Assembly (NCBI GenBank): GCA_029379385.1
Contig: CM055607.1
Coordinates: 14,632,001 to 14,696,000 of the forward strand
Length of the DNA: 64,000 nt
Reading direction: 5' to 3'
From: Quillaja saponaria
Lineage: Eukaryota; Streptophyta; Magnoliopsida; Fabales; Quillajaceae
The notes beneath the pieces are model-generated. The model ran no database searches. It was not told the DNA's origin and saw nothing but the letters and a program-made list of their open reading frames with translations. Position numbers and translations under genes: made by a program. Positions 46,716 to 55,558 of the stretch are shown here, piece by piece. Position 1 is the first letter of the stretch. Each line of letters begins with the position of its first letter.

Positions 46716-47030
46716 GGTGGAACCCACTTGAAGGCAGGGCAGTTTCCCTTGGTGTACTCTCTCAACCTTTTTTTTTTTGGTGGAACCCACCCTTGGGCGA
46801 GATGGCCCCCTAGACGTACTCACCTTTTTTTTTTTTGTGGTGGGCGAGATGGCCCTCTTTAGGCGTACTTACCCCATTTTTTTTTTTTGTGTTTTTGTGT
46901 GGTGGAACCCATCCTTAGGGTCATCTCACCCTTGGGCGAGATGGCCTTCTTTGGGTGTATTCACCCTTTTTTTTACGGTGGAACCTACCCTTGGGCGTAC
47001 TCACCCCATTTTTTTTTTTGAGATCATAAA
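46716..47030 (+). repeat. T-tract tandem repeat array in outer element
   Basis: Four to five imperfect units of 'ggtggaaccc(a)ccttgggcgagatggcc' + 'gtactcaccc' + a run of 9-12 T. Units are about 55-75 bp. It lies between the LTR and the GAGCTC array. Confidence 0.75.
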
Positions 47031-47317
47031 GTAAAGATCAAATCATGTCTGAGCTCAAAGCATGCACATGTCCAAAGTATACCGAGCTCGTGTTGGACCG
47101 GAGGCTACGACACGCCCGAGTTCATAATGGCCAAAGTCATTGCATGTTTGAGCTCCATGTGCCTGAACTCATAGTGGGCTCAAGGCCACAGCATGCCAAG
47201 CTCATAGTGAGCTTGAGGCCATGGCGTGCCAAGCTCACAATGCCCGAGCTCATAGTGGGCCCTACATTGCTGAGTTGGTCAACCCCAATGCATTTTTGAA
47301 TTGCTTACTTGCACAGA

Positions 47318-47835
47318 GATGAGTTCTTAGCTCAGGGATAAGCTCTTAGCTCATTGTTTAGGTTGAGCTGTTAGCTCTGAGCTCTTAGCTCATTTTTATT
47401 CCGTTTGAGCTCTTAGCTCATTTTTATTTTGAGTTTTTGGCTCTAAGCTCTCAGCTTATTTTTATTCAGTTTGAGCTATTGGCTCTGAGCTCTTAGCTTA
47501 TTTTTATTTTGAGCTCTTGGCTCTGAGCTCTTAGCTCAATTTTTGGGAGCTCTTGGCTCTGGGATGAGCTCTTGGCTCTTTGCTGAGCTCTTAGCTCATT
47601 TGGAAAGTAGCTTTTAGCTCGTCCGCTATTGATGATGAGCACTTAGCTTTAAAGGTAGCTCTTAGCTCGCCCTCTTTTCCTGACGAGCACTTAGCTCATT
47701 TGGAGGGTAGCTCTTAGCTCGCCCTTTATTTTAGATGAGCTCTTAGCTCATTTAAAGGGTAGCTCTTAGCTCGCCCTTTATTGCTGATGATCACTTAGCT
47801 CATTTAGAGGGTGACTCTTAGCTCACCCTATTTTT
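47318..47835 (+). repeat. GAGCTC-unit tandem array, outer element
   Basis: More than twenty imperfect copies of a 17-24-bp unit such as GAGCTCTTAGCTCATTT, with longer composite units ('gggtagctcttagctcgccc') in the second half. A looser GAGCTC-rich stretch precedes it at 47045-47300. The reading frame at 47045-47299 is repeat translation, not a gene. Confidence 0.85.
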
Positions 47836-47909
47836 CCTTTGTTTAAGGAACAATGTGGGCCGAACTGGATTTATTTATTAGGCAATTTCAAAGTTTACAC
47901 AGAGATGCT

Positions 47910-47996
47910 CTACTGGTAATACTTTCTTAGATTTTGTGCATTCCAACTATTTGGTAGTATTTTTCCTTCCTTATTCATCAACTTGTACGTTCCAGG
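47910..47996 (-). pseudogene. Terminal pol codons (integrase C-terminal end), outer element
   Basis: Minus strand: PGTYKLMNKEGK, then SWNAQNLRKYYQ and a stop at 47910-47912. This is the standard end of gypsy-type Pol (Y.L...G....WNA..L..YY). Its presence shows the element is a deletion derivative of a full gypsy element. Confidence 0.75.
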
Positions 47997-48184
47997 ATAA
48001 CCTTGGATAGTTACTTTTCCCTTCATGTCGATAGGGCAAAGTCAAGTGAAAGAGCATGTCGTTTGTTCAAGTTATGTGTTGTCATTATTGCTCGTTCTGC
48101 TTCCTCTGCGTTAATGAATTCTTCAGCACGCCTCATGAGTTCTTCTAGGTATACTAGTGTGTGTTTATTTAGGTCATACCTGAA

Positions 48185-48994
48185 TTAAGATTTTCTCAAA
48201 TTTACTTTTAGTATAGTAATAATAACCTGTGGGTTCGTATCCCTAACCTCAAGGATTCCATTATTAAAGCAAGCCATGAATTCTTTCAATGATTCGTTAT
48301 CTCCTTGTTTGATGCCCAACAATTTTGTCGCATCTTTTTTCTGCTTGCAGTTTGTCATGAAGTGCCTTTGAAAAGCCAGAATGAGTTTATCAAAACTTTT
48401 TATAGAATTGTGGGGGAGGTGAGAGAACCATAACTTGGCTTTTTCCCTAAGCGCTGCTACAAATGCCAGACATATCACTTGTTTTGGAATGCCATGAAGC
48501 AACATTAATGACTTAAAACCAGTGATGAAATCATCCGAATCAGACGACCCATTATACTACTCTGATATGGGGATCTTTAAGCCTTTTGGTACCTAAATAG
48601 AGATTATGTCTTTCGTGAAGGGGTGATAAGCTGGTCCTCCTGTATTAGTCTGGAGATGTTCTTCTGGCCGGGTTTGAATTTGATTCTCCTTTTCTGGATT
48701 TTCATGTGGAGGGATAATTGGGAAAGTATCTCTAGCCTGAGTTTCATACTCGTCATTGTTTGCTTGATCTTCTCTGGTTCTGGGTAATTTTGGATTATTT
48801 GGGGGAGTTGTATTTATTTTGTCAGATAAAGCTTGGACTACTGTCATCAGTGTTTGGAATTGTTGTTGGGTGATGGGTGTATCATTTGTGGTGGGCATAT
48901 GTGGGATTTGTGGTGGTTCTACGATTCTGGGCTCATTTGGTATGTTATCCTCAAGTTGATGTTCGGCCATAACGTATTTGAATTTGAGGAGCAA
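48185..48994 (-). pseudogene. Gag relic of outer element
   Basis: Two minus-strand frames separated by stops: 48994-48593 (TPITQQQFQTLMTVVQALSD) and 48505-48185 (MLLHGIPKQVICLAFVAALR, then AKLWFSHLPHNSIKSFDKLI). The second is the retrotransposon gag domain, with the usual F..AL...A..WF..L...SI.SF..L pattern. Between them the reading contains stops. Parallel to the gag of the sibling element. Confidence 0.8.
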
Positions 48995-49009
48995 CGAAAT
49001 AGATCCACG

Positions 49010-49028
49010 TTCCGACAGACGACGCCAA
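49010..49028 (-). promoter_or_regulatory. Primer-binding site of outer element
   Basis: Minus-strand TTGGCGTCGTCTGTCGG immediately after the LTR. It differs by few bases from the sibling's site at 52225-52243. Confidence 0.7.
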
Positions 49029-49230
49029 TGTTTGATCCCAAAATGATAGATCTAGGGTTTGAGATGGAGGTAAGAACGCTATACTTTTTAACTGTATGAT
49101 AGGCTGATGGTGTGATGGTGATGGCAAGATGGTGATGTTGGTTTGAGCCGTGGCTGTCTGAGCTAATTCCTATAAAAATGAGACAATATCAGAGGACGAA
49201 GATTTTCCTCGAAAACCCTCTGATGGTAAA

Positions 49231-49718
49231 TGTTAGACCCAAAGTGGAGGATCTAATATTTGAGATGGAACTAGACTGTTTCTATTAGGCTGATGGTATG
49301 AGGGTGATGGCGAGATAATGATCCTGGTGGTGTTGGCAAGAATTATCCAAGCTGAACTTCTTCCTGTAAAAATGAGATAAGATCAGAGGTTGGAGATTTT
49401 CCCCTAAAAATCCTCCGATGGTAAAGTCAGAGCTATTCAACAGAGTGGTAAAATATAATGAGCCAGGTTGTTCTTCCTTACCTTCAAAGTTGGAGCTGCT
49501 TTATATAGTTTGTTGTAGCCGTAGTCCGTTATTATTCTATCATTCATTTTTAACGGTTGTTTGCTGAATTAACTTCTTCAACGGTATTCTTTAATTGCCA
49601 CAACGGTCCTTACGTTTTATTGCTTTATTCTACGGCTATACATTTATCTAAACTAATTAACCTTTAATCCTTGCCATGTGTCCTTTTTACAGTGGATGTA
49701 ATGTATTGCGTATTAACA
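49231..49718 (-). repeat. Inner element 3' LTR
   Basis: 488 bp, TG...CA. Followed in plus coordinates by 'ttattccccccaaag', the complement of the purine tract. Confidence 0.9.
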
Positions 49719-49734
49719 TTATTCCCCCCAAAGC

Positions 49735-49985
49735 TCGGCCATCCAGGCTGAGCTTCATCGAGCTCGGCTTGCGGCCACCCAGGCCTAGCTCGATGGAAGC
49801 TCGGCCGCTGCTACCCAGGCCTAGCTCGAGGGAGCTCGGCCACTGTAGACACTCGGCCGTTCTAGGCCAAGCTTGACTCGGCCGTTCTAGGCCAAGCTTG
49901 ACTCGGCCATACCAGGCAGAGCTTGATTCGGTCACACCAGGCCGAGTTTGACTCAGCCACACCAGGTTGTGCTCACATAGCCCCG
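49735..49985 (+). repeat. GC-rich tandem repeats in inner element
   Basis: Units of about 24-33 bp around (GA)CTCGGCC...CCAGGC..AGCTT. The central pair GACTCGGCCGTTCTAGGCC is near-exact. The frames open on both strands (49676-49876, 49687-49962) are repeat translations. Confidence 0.8.
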
Positions 49986-50064
49986 AGCTTAAGGGAATTC
50001 AGTGTCATTGAAGCCATCCTCTTCCTTTTCCTAGCTTCATGGGGCCGTGCTGGTATTTTGTTGC

Positions 50065-50223
50065 TTTGTTTATATCCAAAACTTTGTTGAGTCAAGAGAG
50101 AAAGCTGTCACGATTGATCCTAATTTCCCTGTGGAGAGGTTGAAATACGTTGGGGAAGATGATGAAGCTGAACTTTATGAAGACGAACAAAGTGGGATAG
50201 ATGCTAATCAACCACCAAACTGA
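50065..50223 (+). pseudogene. Unidentified ORF fragment inside inner retrotransposon, antisense to it
   Basis: Plus-strand frame of 52 codons ending in TGA: REKAVTIDPNFPVERLKYVG followed by an acidic tail (EDDEAELYEDEQ) and NQPPN. It reads like the C-terminus of a cellular protein, and is followed by 3'-UTR-like sequence. I do not recognise the protein. It could be host sequence captured by the element. It opposes the element's own coding strand, and no counterpart is evident in the outer sibling. Confidence 0.4.
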
Positions 50224-50365
50224 ATATGTAGTAGTGTTTGGACTTGTCTTTTATTATGAATTATTTTGTACTATTGTTGTGGTTTCCTGGTTTCAGGCAC
50301 AACTTGTAGTCTATGCTCAGTTTGCCTTTCTTTGTTAACGTACGCTTGGATTTGTGTATATTGAT

Positions 50366-50995
50366 GAACTCTTGGCTTGGCAATTTCTGAACTCTGAACT
50401 CTGAACTCTGAACTCTTGGCCCAATTTTGATGAACTCTGGGTTACGAGCCCTTGACTCTCAATTTGTGTCACTTTTTGGAGAGCTCTTGGCTTTGAGCAC
50501 TCTGACTCAATTTCGATGAGCTCTTAACTCAATTTTGATGAGGTATTGGCTCAATTTTTGTGAGCTCTTGGCTCAATTTTTAGCGAGCTCTTAGCTCAAA
50601 TTTTTACGAGCTCTCGGCTCAATTTCTGAAGAGCTCTTGGCTCAATTTTTGAGAGCTCTTGGCTCAATTTCTAAAGAGCTCTTGGCTCAATTTTTGCGAG
50701 CTCTTGGCTCAATTTTTGCTAGCTTTTGGCTCAATTTCTGGCAAGCTCTTGGCTCAAATTTTTACGAGCTCTTGGCTCAATTTCTGAAGAGTTCTTGGCT
50801 CAATTTCTGGCGAGCTCTTGGCTCAATTTTGCGAGCTCTTAGCTATATTTTTTCGAGCTCTTGGCTTCATTTCTGGCGAGCTCTTAGCTCAATTTCTGGT
50901 GAGCTCTTGGCTCAATTTCTGGAGAGCTCTTGGCTCAATTTTGGCGAGCTCTTGGCTCTTGTGAGCTCTTAGCTCTTGTGAACTCTTAGCTCATG
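50366..50995 (+). repeat. GAGCTC-unit tandem array, inner element
   Basis: About 25-30 imperfect copies of GAGCTCTTGGCTCAATTT plus a 2-5-bp variable linker (unit about 20-24 bp), with some GAACTCTGAACTCTG units at the left end. The open frame 50637-50972 (AQFLRALGS repeats) exists only because units lack stops. Confidence 0.9.
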
Positions 50996-51057
50996 GGAAT
51001 TAAAAAATGTTAGAAAAGGAATTGTAATTTATTCGAGTTTTGAAAAGAAATTACAAA

Positions 51058-51144
51058 TTACTGATAATACTTCCTGAGATGTTGTGCATTCCAGGTGTGT
51101 GACAAAGTCTTCCCTTCCATATTCATTAGTTTGTAGGTTTCTGG
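51058..51144 (-). pseudogene. Terminal pol codons (integrase C-terminal end), inner element
   Basis: Minus strand: PETYKLMNMEGKTL, then HTWNAQHLRKYYQ and a stop at 51058-51060. Clearly homologous to the outer copy and to gypsy Pol ends. Confidence 0.8.
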
Positions 51145-51318
51145 TCGGACTATCGAACAACATAAAGGATTTCCGAAGGATTTCCTGGGAATATTGAACG
51201 CTACCTTGGCCTCAGTCCCTCTCTACTTGAAGGTTCAATTTTCCATCTTGACTGGCGAGGTTTATCTGGGGAATGAGGCCGTTGTCTAGTTTGGATGTGG
51301 GTGGTCATCAAGGCACTT

Positions 51319-52200
51319 TCAAGCTTCTTCTGCATTAATGTATTCTTCCACCAGTTGCATTAGTTCTTCTAGACTAGCTGGAGTACGCTTGTTTATATCA
51401 TAACGGAAAGGAGACTTCCGCAGACTAGCTTTCAATATTGTAATTATAGTCTGAGGACTGGCATCATTGGCCTCAAGAACTCCATTGTTAAAACGAGCCA
51501 TGAACTCCTTTAATGATTCAGTGTCTCTTTGCTTTATTCCCAGGAGATTAGTGGTATCCTTTTTTTGTTTCCTCTTTGTCATGAAATGTCTTTGGAATGC
51601 TATTACGAGTTCATCAAAAGAACTTATAGAATTTTGGAGGAGGTGTGCAAACCACAATCGAGCTTTGTCTTTTAATGCTGCAGCAAAGGCACGACACATA
51701 ATCTAATCTGGAATTCCATGGAGTAGCATCAATGATTCAAATCCAGTAACGAAATCATCTGGATCAAAGGAGCCATTATACTGTTCTGATGCAGGTATTT
51801 TTAAGCCAGTCAGTATTCGAAAAGAGATGACCTCCTCTGTAAAAGGATGGCGAGCTGAACTTCCAGAGATGTATCCTTCAGCTCGGCTAGGCAATTGTTC
51901 TACTTTGTCCACTTCTTCTAGCCGTTTGTTTCCTTCTTGGCATGTGAATTCATCTCCATCCTGATTTTGTATCTTGTCTATATTTACTATCTGCTCTTGG
52001 TGGCTCAATGGTTGATTAGCAGGAGCAAGGGTGGTGTTTATTTTAGCTGATAGTGTTTGTACAGCTGACATTAATGCCTGAAATTGTTGTTGCGTTACTG
52101 GGGTATCGAACTCTGTTATGGATGGTTGGGATGGTGTAGATGTAGCTGTTTGACCGGTTTGGTTGTTTGGTGATTCACGTACTGCTGGTTGATTTTTCAT
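51319..52200 (-). pseudogene. Gag of inner element, one in-frame stop
   Basis: Minus strand from 52200 (MKNQPAVRESPNN), through TPVTQQQFQALMSAVQTLSA, to the gag domain (LKDKARLWFAHLLQNSISSF, DELVIAFQRHFM, LLGIKQRDTESLKEFMARF), ending INAEEA. A single TAG at 51703-51705 replaces a Gln codon that the outer sibling still has (CAA), splitting 165 and 126 codons in one continuous frame. Otherwise intact at about 293 codons. No CCHC knuckle or protease follows; the frame is cut at the deletion. Confidence 0.85.
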
Positions 52201-52224
52201 GATGGTAATGGATTAATTACCCGG

Positions 52225-52243
52225 TTCCCACAGACGGCGCCAA
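52225..52243 (-). promoter_or_regulatory. Primer-binding site of inner element
   Basis: Minus-strand TTGGCGCCGTCTGTGGGAA directly after the 5' LTR, a well-known plant gypsy primer-site sequence. Confidence 0.8.
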
Positions 52244-52754
52244 TGTTAGACCCAAAGTGGAGGATCTAATATTTGAGATGGAACTGGACTGTTTCTATTA
52301 GGCTGATGGTATGAGGGTGATGGAGAGATAATGATCCTGGTGGTGTTGGCAAGAATTATCTAAGCTGAACTCCTTCCTGTAAAAATGAGACAAGATCAGA
52401 GGTTGGGGATTTTTCCCAAAAATCCTCCGATGGTAAAGTCAGAGCTATTCAACAGAGTGGTAAAATATAATGAGCCAGGTTGTTCTTCCTTACCTTCAAA
52501 GTTGGAGCTGCTTTATATAGTTTGTTGTAGCCGTAGTCCATTATTATTCTGTCATTCATTTTCAACGGTTGTTTGCTGAATTAACTTCTTCAACGGTCTT
52601 CTTTAATTGCCGCAATGGTGCTTCTTTAATTTTTGCAACGATCCTTACAGTTTTATTACTTTATTCTACGGCTATACATTTATCTAAATTAATTAACCTT
52701 TAATCTTTGCCATGTGTCCTTTTTACATTGGATGCAATGTATTGCGTATTAACA
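52244..52754 (-). repeat. Inner element 5' LTR
   Basis: 511 bp. Longer than its partner by an insertion around 'cttctttaatttttgcaacg', which looks like a local duplication of the neighbouring 'cttctttaattgccgcaa'. Confidence 0.9.
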
Positions 52755-53044
52755 ATAAAGTCAGATCTCACTCAATAATATATGAAATAACTAGAAAAAA
52801 CATTCTCTGCTCTACCTACTAATATTGGATCACTATATATAGCTGCAGAACGGATGGTTATGTTTTTCCATTATGATCTGAAACGGTTACTAATCATTTA
52901 GTTTCATTATTATAATTCAAATAATTATATTATTTAAATCACATTTAAGTCAGACCATTTATATTGGTCTATTACATATGTGTGACATAACATGCCACGT
53001 GGCCCTTTGCCATTGGAGGAATTCTTTCATGTGTTAACATTTTG

Positions 53045-53187
53045 ATATTATCTTTGGTGATTATGATGTTGTATTGGTCTTTAAGACTATTTATAGTAGT
53101 AGTATATGTAACATCTATCCATCCATTATGTGAATGATTCCCCAAATTATGTTGATTAAGCAAAACATTAGTAAGTGCATAATCCAT
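53045..53187 (-). pseudogene. Myb/SANT-like Harbinger accessory ORF, N-terminal piece
   Basis: Minus strand: MDYALTNVLLNQHNLGN, NGWIDVTYTTTINSLKDQYN and IIITKDNI. This matches the Myb/SANT-like domain of Harbinger accessory proteins (MD..L..LL.Q...GN ... W......(N)...TKDNIK.(R)L). It stops at the retrotransposon junction. The expected continuation (LKTWDKHY) is at 46047 and below. Confidence 0.65.
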
Positions 53188-53585
53188 ACTCTTATTTGAG
53201 ATAAGATTTAGTCTTTTCCTTATTCTTAATACTCTTATTTTTGTCCATGTGTCAATAACTAATTTCAATACAAAACAAAGTAGGTAATCACAAGATATGA
53301 GATTATATTAAAATAATAATAATATGGTACTCATTTTTTTTATACACTAAAAGAATTTACTATCACGAGATCTATGGACATGGTAAGTGGCTATATGTTC
53401 AAAAAATTCACTATAACATATGACACGTCAAAATCATTGTGACATCAACTCTATAGTAACATGACACTTTACACAGACCTTATAAAAAAGAAGTATCACT
53501 TGCAATCATATCAAGCACCTTGTTGACCTTTCCTTGCTTGATAGTTTTAGAACATTTTCATTGCCATCTCATTCCTAAAAGTTGT

Positions 53586-54400
53586 TCATTCATTACTAAC
53601 TTGCATAAGCCTTATCATATCTTCATCATCCTCACTATCCTTATCATCTTTAATAGTTGCATTTTCTAATTCATTATCAATCTCATGTAACAAGATTTCA
53701 TCCATCTCTTGTTATTTATCACGTATATAATTATGCAAAACACAATATGCATTAATAATTCGAACTTATAATAAAATGAGTTATTAATAACATAATTATT
53801 TACCTTGTGATAAAAAAAGTAAACAAAACTTATATATCTGACTTTCGGTGTCAAAGAAAGAAGGTGTATGAAGTATGACCCATCGTTTCTTCAACAAACC
53901 AAATGTTTTTTCTATTACATTTCTTGCTGAAGAATAACATAGATTAAATAAGTCCTTGTAATTCGTTAGATTATTTTCATTCATTAAGGTGATAACGAGT
54001 CGAACGATAAGGAGCAAGAAAACTGGGACATTAGTATATCCTGCATCAACTAAGTAATATTTTCCTAATAAAGAAGAACAAAAAATTTTAAAAATCAAAT
54101 CTAATTGTTAACACTTATTTAGGGAATGTTATGTAAAATATTAAAAAACAACAAAATTACCACTCGGTACAAGGAATTGATCATTTCTTGTCATTGCACT
54201 GCGTAACACTCTAGAATCTAATTATGAACCTTCTCATCCAGGTAAAATATAAATAAACTTCATATCACTATCACACACTCCCAGGACATTTGTAGTGTTT
54301 TGTTATTTTCTATTTTGGTATGTACCTTAATCTTGCAAATGAATTGTAAGTGGAATTTGTTCCATCCAATGCTCCAAGACTACCCTGTTAATAATATAAT
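53586..54400 (-). pseudogene. PIF/Harbinger DDE transposase relic
   Basis: Minus strand, in pieces with intron-like or inserted gaps. 54390-54330: GSLGALDGTNSTYNSF (first catalytic Asp in ALDGT). 54295-54160: TNVLGVCDSDMKFIYILPG, a stop, then LDSRVLRSAMTRNDQFLVPS. 54078-53796: GKYYLVDAGYTNVP (second Asp), FNLCYSSARNVIEKTFGLLK, KRWVIL. About 53790-53586: CVLHNYIRDKQEMDEILLHE and an acidic end, stop at 53586-53588. This is the DDE_Tnp_4/HARBI1 order. The N-terminal part is missing. Confidence 0.82.
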
Positions 54401-54440
54401 AATAGAATCGTAATAAATTTATAATTTAAAAAATTATTAA

Positions 54441-54955
54441 AAATTAATTGGGTCAATTGCATTTTATCCCATGAAATGTCATATGTTTTGCATTAACCTC
54501 CATGAACTATTAAATTAGGTTCATAACCTTTTATTTGAGTCATAATTAATAAATGATCTCCAATCATCCAAATTAGTTATAAAATCTAACAAATTAACTT
54601 AGAAAAAACTAAACTATTCTTATTATAAGTAATTTTTTTTTTTTTTATGTCTTTCACTTTCTATCTCTTGTTTCTTCTTTTATTTTTTATTTTTTCTTAG
54701 CAGTTAAAATCTCTATATTTATTCGATTTTAGTATATTCTTTAACATGTAATACAATTATAGGAAAATGTATAATAGATGTCATGGAGAGATATTTTTTT
54801 TTTAGCACAAATTACAACTAATAAAAAGTGAACTCCATTTATACTTTTTAGTTGATATCATTTTTTGCACGGAGAAAATTCTCGTTGTGCACTTATCATT
54901 TACCTTTTAAAAAGTCTTTGATTTCTTTTTGCTTGTGATTAATTTTGAAACTTTG
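54441..54955. other. Repeat end and AT-rich spacer
   Basis: 'ggtcaattgcattttatcccatgaa ... ttaacctccatgaactatt' (54451-54510) has the look of a plant DNA-transposon end, unlike the Harbinger interior. A hydrophobic frame at 54642 ends at a stop with no donor and is not taken as the defensin-like gene's signal exon. Confidence 0.35.
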
Positions 54956-55177
54956 ATGGTTGCAGTTGTTTCCTCAGTGCCTAGAGCAAATGCAACTAGC
55001 AACACTATTTGTGAAGTGGAACTGGATCCAAAGGGATGTGAACCCTCTAAGTGTAAACAAGAATGCTACCAAAAATACCAAGGGGTTGGACAATGTGCTC
55101 ACTTCGGAGTTAGATCCACCAAATTCCATTGTGTCTGCTTTTATGATTGCCAAGTATTTGGCTCCATTGTTGATTAA
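54956..55177 (+). CDS. Defensin-like (DEFL/LCR type) cysteine-rich peptide, exon 2 or relic
   Basis: Mature part runs from ATSNTIC to GSIVD with eight Cys: C-x8-C-x4-C-x3-C-x9-C-x11-C-x-C-x3-C. CKQEC gives the Cys-x3-Cys and HCVC the Cys-x-Cys of a cysteine-stabilised alpha-beta fold. Such peptides are secreted and act in defence or signalling, often pollen-pistil communication. An ATG lies at 54956, but the preceding stretch is too short for a signal peptide. An AG acceptor at about 54966 (TTGCAG|TT) would have the same phase as the intron of the neighbouring minus-strand gene, so a signal-peptide exon is expected upstream. I could not find one in 54600-54950. It may be far upstream, or the gene may be dead. 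Tail-to-tail with the paralog at 55559. Confidence 0.6.
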   Translation: MVAVVSSVPRANATSNTICEVELDPKGCEPSKCKQECYQKYQGVGQCAHFGVRSTKFHCVCFYDCQVFGSIVD

Positions 55178-55558
55178 TTAACTAGGCTGCTTGCCTTGAT
55201 TAACTTCCAACTCCTACAGTTTGATAAAAGATATGATGATGCATCTTCTTATACAATAAAGATTACATTTCATATCGTAATCAGATCAGATTTTTTATGC
55301 AACTATTCGATTCACGTATCGTATTAATTTAGATAGAATTATTATTAGTAAAAGGTTAAAAAAATACAAGATAATAAAATAAGTTACTGTTTAATATCCA
55401 TGATGACCGTGAATAAATCAATGAGTTCCCTGCGGCCTTTCTCTTCCTCATGATGATCTACTCATCAAAACTATTAAGATAACAATTTTATTTTCTACGT
55501 GACATATTAAAAAAAAAATTTAATAATAAAAAAGAGAGGAGGAAAAAGGGGAAATCTA

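Larger units (their letters stand above)
49231..52754 (-). mobile_element. Inner sibling LTR retrotransposon (gag-bearing, non-autonomous), inserted in an outer-element LTR
   Basis: LTRs 49231-49718 and 52244-52754 (TGTTAGACCC...GTATTAACA), very similar apart from a roughly 25-bp insertion near 52615 in the second. Target duplication gtaaa (49226-49230) / ataaa (52755-52759), one mismatch, inside the outer LTR's GGTAAAGTCAG. Minus-strand order: 5' LTR, primer site (52243-52225), gag (52200-51319), last pol codons (51144-51058), GAGCTC array, a short unexplained ORF fragment, GC-rich array, purine tract (TTTGGGGGGAATAA), 3' LTR. Same architecture as the outer element, but better preserved and so younger. 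Confidence 0.9.
46060..53039 (-). mobile_element. Outer internally deleted gypsy-type LTR retrotransposon (gag-bearing, non-autonomous)
   Basis: Minus-strand element. LTRs: 46060-46541 (TGTTAAATCC...TTAACA) and 49029-49230 plus 52760-53039, the second split by the sibling element. Flanking duplication ctttg (46055-46059) / ttttg (53040-53044), one mismatch. Next to the 5' LTR on the minus strand is TTGGCGTCGTCTGTCGG (49028-49012), a known type of plant gypsy primer site. A purine tract (TTTTTTGGGAGACAAG on the minus strand) precedes the 3' LTR. Gag relic at 48994-48185; only the last codons of pol remain (47996-47910). The rest of the interior is tandem arrays. No protease, RT or RNase H. Confidence 0.85.
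38708..54440 (-). mobile_element. PIF/Harbinger-type DNA transposon remnant, split by later insertions
   Basis: Proposed base layer of the nest. The left end begins GGGTTCATTTGTATCC directly after TTA (38705-38707), the usual 3-bp target of PIF/Harbinger elements. Two minus-strand coding relics belong to it: a Myb/SANT-like accessory ORF, now in three pieces (53187-53045, 46059-45887, 39930-39363), and a DDE transposase (54400-53586). The right end, expected to lie beyond the transposase N-terminus, was not found; sequence after 54440 resembles a different element. Without the MULE and retrotransposon insertions the remnant would be only about 2.8 kb. Confidence 0.6.

Noticed and set aside
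47045..47299. 84-codon frame with Cys/Arg residues
   Set aside because: Lies in the GAGCTC-rich repeat of the outer retrotransposon; composition follows the repeat.
49676..49962. Overlapping open frames on both strands (66 and 91 codons)
   Set aside because: Translations of a GC-rich tandem repeat; no domain or start context.
50637..50972. 111-codon open frame rich in AQFLRALGS
   Set aside because: It is the translation of the GAGCTCTTGGCTCAATTT array. Unit periodicity and absence of stops explain it, and it is antisense to the element's genes.
47318..50995. GAGCTC arrays as a CRISPR-like or satellite system
   Set aside because: Units are imperfect, spacers are not unique sequences, no cas genes exist in plants, and the arrays lie strictly inside LTR retrotransposons.
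54642..54695. MSFTFYLLFLLLFF frame as the signal exon of the plus-strand defensin-like gene
   Set aside because: It ends in a stop with no GT donor in frame, and is low-complexity T-rich DNA.
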